Below are positions 29,813 to 38,831 of a stretch of 64,000 bases of DNA, in pieces. The DNA lies in contig NZ_JAUTAL010000001.1 in the NCBI RefSeq assembly GCF_030818575.1, forward strand, positions 3,224,001 to 3,288,000, read 5' to 3'. Origin of the DNA: Chryseobacterium camelliae (GTDB lineage: Bacteria; Bacteroidota; Bacteroidia; Flavobacteriales; Weeksellaceae). The notes beneath the pieces were generated by a model that ran no database searches, had not been told where the DNA came from, and worked only from the letters and a program-made list of their open reading frames with translations. Positions within the stretch are counted from its first letter, which is position 1; every line of letters begins with the position of its first letter. Made by a program: the position numbers and the translations under genes.

Positions 29813-32350
29813 TTATAATGACTGGTTCATCAAGAAGTGGGTTTTCCATCCTGAAGGTTCTGTTCCCAGAACTGTCTTATCAAATCCATACGCAAAGTCG
29901 AATCCGATAAGTCCGAAGGCACCCATATAAACTCTTACTCCGACACCGACTGATCTTTTCAGCTGGAACGGATTATAGCTGCCCCAAGAATTCCATACGT
30001 TACCTCCCTCTGCAAAAGTAAGGGCATAAATTTTAGCTGTCTGGTTCAGTGAGATCGGGTATCTAAGTTCTAACGTAAATCTGTTATAAATAGTACCTCC
30101 TCCTTTCTGTGTAATATCATCTACTGTTCCTCCGTAGGTGGAAGCATTTTCATATCCTCTCAGAGGAATCAGTTCCCGACCGTCGAATCTCCCTCCGAAC
30201 AATCCTGTTCCCCCTACATAAAATCTTTCAAACGGCGGTGCTCCCAATTCTTTGTTGTATCCATCCATGAATCCCATTTCAGCAGAAGATCTCAGTACAA
30301 GCTTACCTACAATCTCATTATAAACATCCGCTTTAAACTTGATCTTGTAAAACTCCATCCACTTGTATTTATCTGTTGGAGTCATCGTAGAATAATCCTT
30401 GTTGCTGAATAGTGAATAAGGAGGCGTTAATTTAGCAGAAAGCTCTATATTGGAACCCATAGTTGGGAATATAGGGTCAATCCCTGCAGAATTCCTGGTT
30501 AAACCAAGGTTAAGACTGAGGTTATTGGCATTACCATAATATTCTGTTGTATTACCAAACTCAAACGGATAGTTGCTGAAATTATACTTCTGATACTGAA
30601 GTCCAGTATACAGGGAGAAGTAATCGTCCGGCCATCTTAGCTGCTTATTTAACCCTGCAGATGCAGAAAATATATTCAATTTCTGTGCATTACCTGCACT
30701 ATCTGAATATTTTACCCTGGAATTATTGATGCTCACTGAAAGGGCCGTTGGCCTTGTTCCAAATACCCAAGGCTCAGTAAATGAAATTCCATAGTTCTGG
30801 AAATACTGTCCTGCCTGTGCCTGGATGGATAATGTTTGCCCATCTCCCTGAGGAACCGGTTTGAAATCTTTAAATCTCAGGAAATTCCTCAGAGAGAAAT
30901 TGTTAAAGGTAAGCCCTAAAGTTCCGATAAAGCTGTTTCCACCATAACCGGCCTGTAGCTGTACCTGTGAAGATCCTTTTTCTACCAGCTTCCAGTTGAT
31001 GTCAACCGTGTTGTCCTGCTGATTAGGATTAATATCCTGCCCGATCTGCTGAGGGTCGAAGAAAGACATTCCCGCAAGATCAAAGTAGGTTCTCTTAATA
31101 TCGCTTTTCGCAAAAAGGTTACCCGGTTTTGTTCGGAGTGCACGCAGGATTACGTGGTCATGGGTAGTGGTGTTTCCCTGCCAGGTTACTTTATTCCAGG
31201 TTGCTTTTTCCCCTTCATTGATACGGATCTCCAGATTTACGGCATCCCCGGTCACTGATTTTTCCACCGGAGTTACGTTGGAAAACAGATAACCGTTATT
31301 CATGTACATGGATTTAATGTCGGAGTCATCTTCTTTCCCGCCGTCTTCTCCAACTTTTTTATTGAATCCTACGGCATCGTAAATATCACCTTTTTTATAT
31401 CCCAGCATTCTCTGGAGGTAATCTGTAGGATATACGGTATTACCGGTAAAGGTAATATCACCAATGTAATATTTCTTACCCTCGTTAAGCTTGACGTTGA
31501 TTTCGTAATTGTTTCTTTTATTTCTCCATACGGAATCCGAAACAATGGTTGCATCCCTGTACCCTAATGAGTTATAGTAATTGATCAGGTTTTGTTTATC
31601 TTCCTGATATTTTTCTTCAATATATTTAGATGGTTTCAGAATACCACCAATGCCGAATCTTTTTTGCTTGGTTTCCTTAAATCCTTTCTTTCTGAGTTTT
31701 GCATCCGTCACATTGGTGTTGCCCTCAAATTCGATATGGTCGATTTTGACTTTTTTACCTTTATCCACATTGATTGTCCAGTCTACCAGAGACGGGTCAT
31801 TGGCGTTTACCTTATCCTGGATGGTAATCTTGGCATCTGCAAATCCTTTCTTGATATATTCTTTAGGAATATTGGTCTTAAGGCTTGAAACAAGGTTCTG
31901 GGTTATTTTGGTCCCCGGCTTAAGGTTGTTGTCTTTGGCAAGCTTTTCGTTCTTGGATTTTCCAATCCCTTTACCTGTGAATTTCACTTCTCCAAGTTCT
32001 TTCAGATCCTGAAGGTGAAATCTCAGTACTACAGTTTCCCCTTCAATGCTCTGTACGTATACTTCAACTTCCGAAAAGGACTGCGTATCCCAAAGCTTTT
32101 TGATAGCGTTACTGATTTTCTGCCCCGGAATATCTACAGTTTCGCCTTTTGAAAGGCCTGTAAATCTCAGAATCTGTGCCGGTGTATATTTTTTCACCCC
32201 ATCTACAACGATGTCTTTCAAAGTGTATGTGCCTGTCTGGCTGTCTGCGTGTACAGGATTGTTCACCCTTGTGCTGTCCTGCGGAGTTACCTGTCCATAA
32301 AAATGTGCAGAAGCAACAAACATAATGATGGGTAATAGTCTAAACTTCAT
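29813..32350 (-). CDS. bamA: Outer-membrane protein assembly factor BamA
   Basis: The 845-residue Omp85 protein has a signal peptide (1-20), then successive POTRA domains between about residues 43 and 440 (for example LKDIVVDGVKKYTPAQILRFTGL, VKIDHIEFEGNTNVTDAKLRKKGF, YIGDITFTGNTVYPTDYLQRMLGY and WNKVTWQGNTTTHDHVILRAL). A 16-strand barrel follows with the RGY motif in LIPLRGYENAS (Omp85 L6 RGF/Y). BamA inserts barrels into the outer membrane. The chain ends NQSL rather than in the usual aromatic residue. It lies between uppS (27 bases upstream) and ompH (5 bases downstream). Confidence 0.96.
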   Translation of the reverse strand: MKFRLLPIIMFVASAHFYGQVTPQDSTRVNNPVHADSQTGTYTLKDIVVDGVKKYTPAQILRFTGLSKGETVDIPGQKISNAIKKLWDTQSFSEVEVYVQSIEGETVVLRFHLQDLKELGEVKFTGKGIGKSKNEKLAKDNNLKPGTKITQNLVSSLKTNIPKEYIKKGFADAKITIQDKVNANDPSLVDWTINVDKGKKVKIDHIEFEGNTNVTDAKLRKKGFKETKQKRFGIGGILKPSKYIEEKYQEDKQNLINYYNSLGYRDATIVSDSVWRNKRNNYEINVKLNEGKKYYIGDITFTGNTVYPTDYLQRMLGYKKGDIYDAVGFNKKVGEDGGKEDDSDIKSMYMNNGYLFSNVTPVEKSVTGDAVNLEIRINEGEKATWNKVTWQGNTTTHDHVILRALRTKPGNLFAKSDIKRTYFDLAGMSFFDPQQIGQDINPNQQDNTVDINWKLVEKGSSQVQLQAGYGGNSFIGTLGLTFNNFSLRNFLRFKDFKPVPQGDGQTLSIQAQAGQYFQNYGISFTEPWVFGTRPTALSVSINNSRVKYSDSAGNAQKLNIFSASAGLNKQLRWPDDYFSLYTGLQYQKYNFSNYPFEFGNTTEYYGNANNLSLNLGLTRNSAGIDPIFPTMGSNIELSAKLTPPYSLFSNKDYSTMTPTDKYKWMEFYKIKFKADVYNEIVGKLVLRSSAEMGFMDGYNKELGAPPFERFYVGGTGLFGGRFDGRELIPLRGYENASTYGGTVDDITQKGGGTIYNRFTLELRYPISLNQTAKIYALTFAEGGNVWNSWGSYNPFQLKRSVGVGVRVYMGAFGLIGFDFAYGFDKTVLGTEPSGWKTHFLMNQSL

Positions 32351-32377
32351 TTTATCGTAGTCTTTCTTTTCTTAATT

Positions 32378-33128
32378 TTACTGAATTTTTATCTGTTCAC
32401 CGGTCATCCCGTACCTTCTTTCCTTATTTTGATAATCAACAATACACTGGAAGAAGATATCTTTTGTAAAATCCGGCCATAGAACATTTTAAAAATTGCA
32501 GTTCTGCATAGGCGATCTGCCAAAGAAGGAAGTTGCTTATTCTCACTTCACCACTGGTTCTTATCAATAAGTCAACTGGGGGAAAATCTTTTGTATAAAG
32601 ATAATTTTCGAATAATTTTTCATCAATACTTTCAACATCCACTTTGCCTTCTTTTACATCGGCGCTTATGTTTTTTACGGCATTCAGTATTTCTTTTTGA
32701 GAACCATAGCTTATAGCCAATACCAAATTTCCTTTTGTGTTTTCTTTTGTGAGTTCCACCACACGAAGCAACTGGTCTTTCACCAAAGGGGGCAATTTAT
32801 CAAGATCGCCAATCACATGCATCCTTAATCCTTTGCTAAAGATTTCATCAGCTTCCAAGAGTAATGTTTCCGTAAGCAGGTTCATCAGAGTGCTTACTTC
32901 GTCACTCGGACGGTTCCAGTTTTCTGATGAAAAAGTATACAGGGTAAGATATGGAATGTTTATCTCATTACAGGCATTGATGGCATTTCTTACGGCATCA
33001 ATGGCATTTTTATGACCAAAAGTCCTCTCTTCTCCACGCGATTTTGCCCATCTTCCGTTACCATCCATAATAATGGCAACATGTTTCGGTAAATTCTCAG
33101 AATCTATTTTATCTTTAATCAACGACAT
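32378..33128 (-). CDS. uppS: Isoprenyl (undecaprenyl diphosphate) transferase, frameshifted near the 3' end
   Basis: This enzyme condenses isopentenyl units to undecaprenyl diphosphate, the lipid carrier for peptidoglycan and polysaccharides. The start is the ATG at 33128. MDGNGRWAK at 21-29 holds the catalytic Asp22, and LTLYTFSSENWNRP, LLIRTSGEVRISNFLLWQIAYAE follow as in the family. After LQFL the frame is lost at TTTTTAAAATG (plus bases 32487-32490). Removing one A restores NVLWPDFTKDIFFQ ... ERRYGMTGEQ and a stop at 32378, the normal family ending of about 249 residues. As read, the protein ends at 32436 with an unrelated tail. Since uppS is essential, a sequencing error is likely. Confidence 0.93.
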
Positions 33129-33132
33129 ATCA

Positions 33133-34029
33133 CTAATCACAATAACATGGAGGTCTTCCAAAGGAATAGGTAAGTCCGAGACTTACAGTGTTCATCCAAT
33201 CCCTGGATTCCTGATCTCCAATATTTCTTTCTCCTATAAATTTAGCCTCTCTTTCTTTGGATACCACGTAATAAGCTCCTGACTGCAATAAAGATCCACC
33301 GGTTGAGGGGTTTAGGATATCTCCGTTATAGGTAGACACCACATCTTTTCTCAGTACTTTGCTATAATCCAGCTGGTCTGTAAATGCATATCTGAACATC
33401 GCTTCTGCAAAGATAGCCCAGTTATGATTGAACTTATACTTAAGACCCACACCAAAAGGCACATGCATTACTGTTTTCTTTACCGTGGAGTATACCGGAG
33501 TAGTGGTAAAATCCAGTTCATTGTTCGGTGCCTGCGCAACGCCATCTGCATCTCTTCTGTAATCATTAACCAATGTAACTTTCGGGGCATCAAACATCAG
33601 CCCTCCTACTCCTGCAAAAATATATGGGCTAACCAAACCTCTTTGCTGCTCATTGTTTACCGGGAAAAAATTATATTCAAACATTAAGCTCGCTTCATAT
33701 ACATTGTTCTTTCCGAAGGAATTTCTTGCCCTTCTGTAATCCTCTTTTGCAGCCTTATCACTAAACTGTACCTGATTATATCCAAGATCCAGCCTAACAG
33801 TCTGATAAGGATTAAAATTAAAACGATATAATAACCCTCCATAAAACGGAACTCCCCAATCTGAGGCTCTGTTTAAATCCAACGGCTTTTGTAAAATATA
33901 ATTTGTTCTTCCTACATCACCCACCAGGTTACTCATACCCAGACGAACTCCCAATTCGTTTCTTTGTGCTTTTACGCTTACCACAGTTCCCAGGGCGGCA
34001 AGGAAGCTAAACAATAGTTTTTTATTCAT
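33133..34029 (-). CDS. porG: PorG-like outer-membrane beta-barrel (DUF6089), type IX secretion
   Basis: The start at 34029 gives the signal MNKKLLFSFLAALGTVVSVKAQ; the upstream ATG at 34074 lacks a sensible leader. The mature part (about 277 residues) is an eight-strand-type barrel: RNELGVRLGMSNLVGDVG opening, VRLDLGYNQVQFSD, VYEASLMFEYNFFP, YIFAGVGGLMFDAP, HNWAIFAEAMFRYAFTD, and NTVSLGLTYSFG near the end. DUF6089/PorG proteins are outer-membrane components of the Bacteroidetes type IX secretion system. It precedes uppS by 4 bases in one operon with bamA and two ompH genes. The PorG name rests on family resemblance and this conserved context. Confidence 0.85.
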   Translation of the reverse strand: MNKKLLFSFLAALGTVVSVKAQRNELGVRLGMSNLVGDVGRTNYILQKPLDLNRASDWGVPFYGGLLYRFNFNPYQTVRLDLGYNQVQFSDKAAKEDYRRARNSFGKNNVYEASLMFEYNFFPVNNEQQRGLVSPYIFAGVGGLMFDAPKVTLVNDYRRDADGVAQAPNNELDFTTTPVYSTVKKTVMHVPFGVGLKYKFNHNWAIFAEAMFRYAFTDQLDYSKVLRKDVVSTYNGDILNPSTGGSLLQSGAYYVVSKEREAKFIGERNIGDQESRDWMNTVSLGLTYSFGRPPCYCD

Positions 34030-34071
34030 AAAAGAATATGGATTTATGGTTATATTCAATTTTAATTTTTG

Positions 34072-34079
34072 CAAATATA
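34072..34079 (-). promoter_or_regulatory. Probable promoter of the porG-uppS-bamA-ompH operon
   Basis: On the minus strand TATATTTG (34079-34072) matches TAnnTTTG 43 bases before the porG ATG. The -33 TTG is not obvious in the AT-rich sequence upstream. The rest of the gap to 34212 holds no gene. Confidence 0.5.
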
Positions 34080-34212
34080 AAACATTTTTATATTAATGAT
34101 TATCTTAATGCTTAGTTAAAAATAAACAAAAAAATATAATTTGTTATAAAGTAAACGGCAAACTCCCGAATTTATTCTTTTTTCAACAGATACAAAAAGT
34201 TCAATACGCAAT

Positions 34213-34235
34213 AAACCCCCATCGCCTGAGGGTTT
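34213..34235 (-). terminator. Possible terminator after the tyrosine autokinase gene
   Basis: A 6-bp stem, AAACCC (34235-34230 on minus) with GGGTTT (34218-34213), lies 8 bases after the stop at 34243. The T tract is weak, so termination is uncertain. Confidence 0.4.
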
Positions 34236-34242
34236 AACGTAT

Positions 34243-36735
34243 TTAGTTTTTAAATATTGCTTTTATTTTATTCCTTATTCTTATGAGAAGCGGTTCTTTA
34301 TAATTTTTATCCTCATCAAAATAGCCATAACCATAGCCGTAACCGTAACCATAGCCGTAACCATAGCCATATCCCTGTTTTGTATTATAGTCATTATATA
34401 CGATACCTAACTTCTGAACCTCACCGTCATGATACTTTTCAGTAATCATTTTCAGCATATATTTCTCGGTATATTCGTGTCGAACGACATAAATATTGAC
34501 ATCAGAATATTTCATAAGTTCAAAGGAATCCGCCACAAGGCCTACCGGCGGAGAGTCTATGATAATGAAATCATATCTTTTCTTAAGCTCTTCAATAAAC
34601 TGCACATTCCTCTCGCTCATCAGAAGTTCAGAAGGATTTGGAGGTATAGGTCCTGAAGTAGCCACGTCCAGATTGGATACCCGGGTCTTATTGATGATCT
34701 GGTCTATGGACACTTCACCGGTAAGGTAATTGGAAATCCCATACTGATTATCAATCTTAAAATCTCCGAATATTTTTGGTTTTCTGAGGTCCATTCCCAA
34801 CAAGATGGTTTTCTTATCGCTTAAACCTAGAACCGAAGCCAGGTTGATAGAGATATAGGTTTTCCCCTCTCCTCCGATGGAGGAAGTGATCAGAACTACC
34901 TTACTCTGATTATTTTCTCCCGAAAGAAACCTCATATTTGCCCGAATTCCCCTAAATGCCTCAGAGACAGAAGACTTCGGCTGTTCCAGAACGGTAAGCA
35001 TATTCTCATTGTTGTTGTTTCCAATGACACCAAGAAGAGGAATTCTCGTTGCATTAAGCAGTTCCTTGATGTTCCTGATCTTACTATCAAGTATTTCACT
35101 GGCTGCAATTAAAAACAGAGGGAGAAGTAATAATCCTCCTATGATAACCATTTTGGTCCCTTTGATATTAGGCGCTATTGGAGACTGTCCTACATTTTTG
35201 GCAGGGTCAATAACCGTGATATCAGACTGATTGGTAGCCAATTTCATCTGCGTTTCATTCTGTCTGCCCAGCAAACTGTTGTAGGTGGCTTCAATCATAT
35301 TATATCCCCTTTCCGCATCGAGGTATTTTCTCTGCTTTTCCGGATAAGAAGACATATTGGCATTTGCTTCGTCAATTTTTTGGTTGATTTTGCTGATTTC
35401 AGTATTATACCGGTTATAATAGTTGCCTAACATTCCTGAAGATCCCATTTTAGCCTCTCTGATCTGCCGGTTGATTTCAAGCATCGGCTCAGACCCTGGT
35501 GTATAGATGGTGGACAGTTCCCTCCTTTTTTCATATAAAGCTTTCAGCTCCGCTACCGTCGCCCCAAACATTCCGTCCTCAAAGCCTGCAGCATTGGTAC
35601 TGATCATATTGTTGAAATTCTGAGTCTCTATTGTACTTCTTATCCTGTTCAGTGAACTAAGCTTACTGATGAGGTCAGCTTTTTTCGCTTCCAGATCTTT
35701 GATTTCTACCAATGTTTTTTCATCCCTGTCTTTAATGTCATACAGCTTTTCCGTAGTTTTCAGATAGTTCAGAACATCTGCACTGGAATCAAGTTTTTTT
35801 CTGATGCTGGCCAGGTTGTCTTTCAGATAGATCTCGGTATTCTTATCCACGGTCATCCTGTCTGCAAGCCTTTTTTTCTGCAGCTGTCCTACCGATTTAT
35901 TAAGGAAATTAACCGTACTGTTAAGGTTATACCCTGTTTTGGTAATGATCATAATGGTATTGATCTCCTTATCAAATTCAATTCCTATGGTAGAAACAAT
36001 TTCATTAACCATCTGATTGACTGATGACAGGTTAACAATGATATTGGTAAGCCTGATTTTCGGTTCTACAGGATTTTTAATCAGCCTGAATTTTAAATTC
36101 GGAGAAGTATACCATTCACCTACCTTGATTATTTTATTCTTCGGGCGGGCATAAGGCTGCACATTCTGAAATCCCTCGTACTGGTAATTATAAAGGTTAG
36201 TTGTTTCCCCTTCTTCCGGCAATACGACTTCATAAGTCCCGTTGCTTTTAGGAATAAGTGTAATGGCGTAATTGATCTGCTGAGGATGTTTTTTATCAAT
36301 TTCTAAAAATACAGGGGAGTCATCTTTGTCAAGATACGTAGACTTGATCATCCCCTTGGTAGAATAATTGACGAAGAGATCCAGTTCCTTTACCAGAAAC
36401 TCGTTATGCGATCTGGAGAGGAGCATTTTTTTCAGGTATACCCCATCCTGGTTTCCTCCCTGTCCCCATATGAAGTTAATAGACTGGTTAGGCGTGAAAT
36501 AGCTTGCCGTATTATTGGAAACGCTTAGAGACAGGTTGGATGCGTAGATATTCTGCGCGTAATATTTTCCATAAATCCAGGATATAACGTATCCTATCAG
36601 GAACATGAACAAAAACCAATACCAGTTCCTCAGGAGCCTCCTGACAAAATGCTCAGCGTCAAATAAAGCGAAATTGCCGTATTTTTCCTTCTGGGCATCA
36701 TTTCTTTCTACTTTGGAGTTTTTTTCCGGGATCAT
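34243..36735 (-). CDS. Wzc-type polysaccharide co-polymerase and tyrosine autokinase
   Basis: The 830-residue inner-membrane protein has an N-terminal cytosolic stretch, TM1 at about 35-58 (WYWFLFMFLIGYVISWIYG), a periplasmic Wzz-type region with coiled coils (about 290-520), and TM2 near 530-550 (MVIIGGLLLLPLFLIAA). The cytosolic BY-kinase domain has Walker A SSIGGEGKT, Walker A' LLGMDLRKP and Walker B FIIIDSPPVGL. The C-terminus carries nine consecutive Gly-Tyr pairs, the expected tyrosine-rich tail for trans-autophosphorylation. Such proteins set chain length and export of capsule or exopolysaccharide with a Wza partner, here the next gene upstream, 2 bases apart. Confidence 0.93.
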   Translation of the reverse strand: MIPEKNSKVERNDAQKEKYGNFALFDAEHFVRRLLRNWYWFLFMFLIGYVISWIYGKYYAQNIYASNLSLSVSNNTASYFTPNQSINFIWGQGGNQDGVYLKKMLLSRSHNEFLVKELDLFVNYSTKGMIKSTYLDKDDSPVFLEIDKKHPQQINYAITLIPKSNGTYEVVLPEEGETTNLYNYQYEGFQNVQPYARPKNKIIKVGEWYTSPNLKFRLIKNPVEPKIRLTNIIVNLSSVNQMVNEIVSTIGIEFDKEINTIMIITKTGYNLNSTVNFLNKSVGQLQKKRLADRMTVDKNTEIYLKDNLASIRKKLDSSADVLNYLKTTEKLYDIKDRDEKTLVEIKDLEAKKADLISKLSSLNRIRSTIETQNFNNMISTNAAGFEDGMFGATVAELKALYEKRRELSTIYTPGSEPMLEINRQIREAKMGSSGMLGNYYNRYNTEISKINQKIDEANANMSSYPEKQRKYLDAERGYNMIEATYNSLLGRQNETQMKLATNQSDITVIDPAKNVGQSPIAPNIKGTKMVIIGGLLLLPLFLIAASEILDSKIRNIKELLNATRIPLLGVIGNNNNENMLTVLEQPKSSVSEAFRGIRANMRFLSGENNQSKVVLITSSIGGEGKTYISINLASVLGLSDKKTILLGMDLRKPKIFGDFKIDNQYGISNYLTGEVSIDQIINKTRVSNLDVATSGPIPPNPSELLMSERNVQFIEELKKRYDFIIIDSPPVGLVADSFELMKYSDVNIYVVRHEYTEKYMLKMITEKYHDGEVQKLGIVYNDYNTKQGYGYGYGYGYGYGYGYGYFDEDKNYKEPLLIRIRNKIKAIFKN
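34321..34374. repeat. Nine hexanucleotide units coding (Gly-Tyr)9 in the kinase tail
   Basis: Nine 6-base units (GGy/GGA-TAy on minus strand) with synonymous differences. Codons alternate TAT/TAC and GGC/GGT. Unit-number change would alter the number of tail tyrosines without shifting frame. Confidence 0.92.
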
Positions 36736-36737
36736 GG

Positions 36738-37598
36738 TTATAAGTTTTTAAGAAGCAAATAAATGGATAATGCTGTAGTAATTACTGAAACTCCTGTTGT
36801 TAAAGTTTGTATAGGATCTTTTCCGAATCCGTTGAGGCTTTTCGCCCTGGTGTTGAGATAGATTTCATCTCCGTTCTGTACATAGTAAAAAGGAGAATTC
36901 ATAAGATCTTCACGGGTAAGATCAATTTTAGCCGTTTTAATACCTTCAGGTAACTTTCTGCGGATCGTTACATTCTTACGGTCTACCGTACGGTTTAACC
37001 CTCCGTTCATTGCCAGTGCTTCTGTAATGGTAAGGGTGTTTTTATGGACTACTTTTTCTCCTGAAATTCCTACGGTCTCAATATCTCCTAAAATATAATA
37101 TGTTATTCCGTTGGTATTGAGCCTTACTTCAGATTTACCCACCTGGAAGTTTTCATTTACTTTTTCCTGAATTTCTTTGGATACTTCATCTATTGTTCTT
37201 CCTTCCGCCTTAATATATCCGATGCCGAAAATATTGATATCTCCGTTAGATTCCACCTTCAGTCCGTTAAAATAAAAATTAATGTTTCCACCCATTCCGG
37301 ACCCTGAGGAACCCACAGCTCCCCCCAAAGCATTATTAACTCCCGGGCTCCCCGATCCCCCTGAAGTATTCAAAGCAGAATAAAACTGGGCCGCATCTCC
37401 TTTAGGAGTGGTCACAATATTAAGGTTCAGGATATCATTTTTGGTAATTCTGTAAGTCGGGATATTGTAGGGAACAAGGCCTTCCTCATTAATGACGAGG
37501 CTTTCGTTAGGCTGCAGGTACCTTACTTCTTTTGTGGTAATACACGAAGCAAGCATACATGAAGCCAAGAGTAGGAACAAATACTTATAATTCTTCAT
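36738..37598 (-). CDS. Wza-like polysaccharide export lipoprotein (SLBB/BexD)
   Basis: The start at 37598 gives MKNYKYLFLLLASCMLASC, a lipoprotein signal with Cys14 or Cys19 as the lipid site; the earlier ATG at 37622 adds an unlikely leader. 286 residues: poly_export domain (ITKNDILNLNIVTTPKGDA), a Gly/Ser-rich insert (about 85-120), FNGLKVESNGDINIFGIGYIKAEGRTIDEVSKEIQEKV, an SLBB repeat (ITYYILGDIETVGISGEKVV, LTITEALAMNGGLNRTVDRKNV), and a C-terminal hydrophobic helix (TGVSVITTALSIYLLLKNL) that could form the outer-membrane helical pore. It is paired with the tyrosine autokinase gene. Confidence 0.94.
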   Translation of the reverse strand: MKNYKYLFLLLASCMLASCITTKEVRYLQPNESLVINEEGLVPYNIPTYRITKNDILNLNIVTTPKGDAAQFYSALNTSGGSGSPGVNNALGGAVGSSGSGMGGNINFYFNGLKVESNGDINIFGIGYIKAEGRTIDEVSKEIQEKVNENFQVGKSEVRLNTNGITYYILGDIETVGISGEKVVHKNTLTITEALAMNGGLNRTVDRKNVTIRRKLPEGIKTAKIDLTREDLMNSPFYYVQNGDEIYLNTRAKSLNGFGKDPIQTLTTGVSVITTALSIYLLLKNL

Positions 37599-37632
37599 TA
37601 TATTTTTTTCAATTGTTTGCAAAAATAGAAAT

Positions 37633-38772
37633 TTAATTATTACTTTTTAAATTTCTTGTATTATATATGAAATCAGGGAGGTAAGCTCCGAGAAAGCCAG
37701 TAAACAAAATAATCACTAGGAGCAGGTTAACATTGATATGCCTCAGGTAATAGGCCAGGGTAACAATAAAAAGATAGTAGACAATGATGTAGAAACTGGA
37801 TCTACGATGGGTAAGATTTAATCTTAGAAGTTTGTGATGAATATGATTTTTATCTGCATCGAAAGGAGATTTCCCGTTGATAAGCCTTACAATGATCACA
37901 TTCAGGGTATCTACGATGGGCAGTATGAGAATTGCCACCGCTACTACAGGAGCAGACTGTAAATGGTATCTCGGCACATTCGGAAGTGCCTTATCTATGA
38001 AAATATCTATAAAACAGATGGACGTAAATGCAAGCAGAAAGCCTAAGAGCATAGATCCTGTATCGCCCATAAAGATTTTATTGGTCCTGTAATTGGAAAG
38101 ATTGTAATATAAGAATGCCAATACAGCACCTATGATGATCATGGAAAAAACAACCAATGGATAATTGTATTCCCCCAGGCGGTAATAACTGATCCCGAAA
38201 AGTGCACTGCAAATAACCGAATATCCGCCGGCCAGGCCGTCGATACCGTCAATCAGGTTAAAAGCATTGATTAATACAATAAAGGTAATAATACTGAACA
38301 ATACACTTACAAAATACGTAAGCTCATAAATACCGAAGATCCCGAAAAGACTTCTGATCCGTATGTCTGAGCCTATGACAATCAATGATGAAACAATGAT
38401 TTGCGCGACCAGTTTCTTATAGGCACGCATTACTACGATATCATCCATGACGCCTATATAAAGCAGAATAATCAATGAAGCAAACAAAAACTTGTACAGG
38501 TCGAAAAGCTCATAGGCAAAAATAGAGGAACATATTCCGATGGAATAAAAAATGGCAATACCGCCCAAGTTGGGAATTTTCCGCAAATGGGAACTTCTCA
38601 ATCCCGGCTCATCCATAAGGTTTTTCCTTCTTGATATCTTAATAATGGTAGGAACGGAAAAATAGGTAATAAGAAACGAAAAAAGAAAGCCTAACCCTAC
38701 CTTCAGATAAAAAAGGGGAATGCCTGAGTGTGATAAGAGCAATTCAAAGTTCTTCATTTTTTTTCTTTTCAT
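37633..38772 (-). CDS. WecA/TagO-type undecaprenyl-phosphate sugar-1-phosphate transferase
   Basis: The 379-residue polytopic inner-membrane protein is of the MraY/WecA family, with about 11 hydrophobic segments. Motifs: KIPNLGGIAIF near 65, NAFNLIDGIDGLAGG near 170-184 (catalytic Asp region), FMGDTGSMLLGF near 235, and NHIHHKLLRL near 310 (HIHH). It moves a sugar-1-phosphate, usually HexNAc, onto undecaprenyl phosphate to start a repeat unit on the inner leaflet. The start could be the second Met (38757), which is preceded by an A-rich leader. It lies 34 bases before the Wza-like gene, forming an export/initiation operon. Confidence 0.93.
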   Translation of the reverse strand: MKRKKMKNFELLLSHSGIPLFYLKVGLGFLFSFLITYFSVPTIIKISRRKNLMDEPGLRSSHLRKIPNLGGIAIFYSIGICSSIFAYELFDLYKFLFASLIILLYIGVMDDIVVMRAYKKLVAQIIVSSLIVIGSDIRIRSLFGIFGIYELTYFVSVLFSIITFIVLINAFNLIDGIDGLAGGYSVICSALFGISYYRLGEYNYPLVVFSMIIIGAVLAFLYYNLSNYRTNKIFMGDTGSMLLGFLLAFTSICFIDIFIDKALPNVPRYHLQSAPVVAVAILILPIVDTLNVIIVRLINGKSPFDADKNHIHHKLLRLNLTHRRSSFYIIVYYLFIVTLAYYLRHINVNLLLVIILFTGFLGAYLPDFIYNTRNLKSNN

Positions 38773-38831
38773 AAATACTTTACTGTTTCTGAGAGGGAAT
38801 CGTGTATGAAACAGTGGTATTTAAATTTGTG

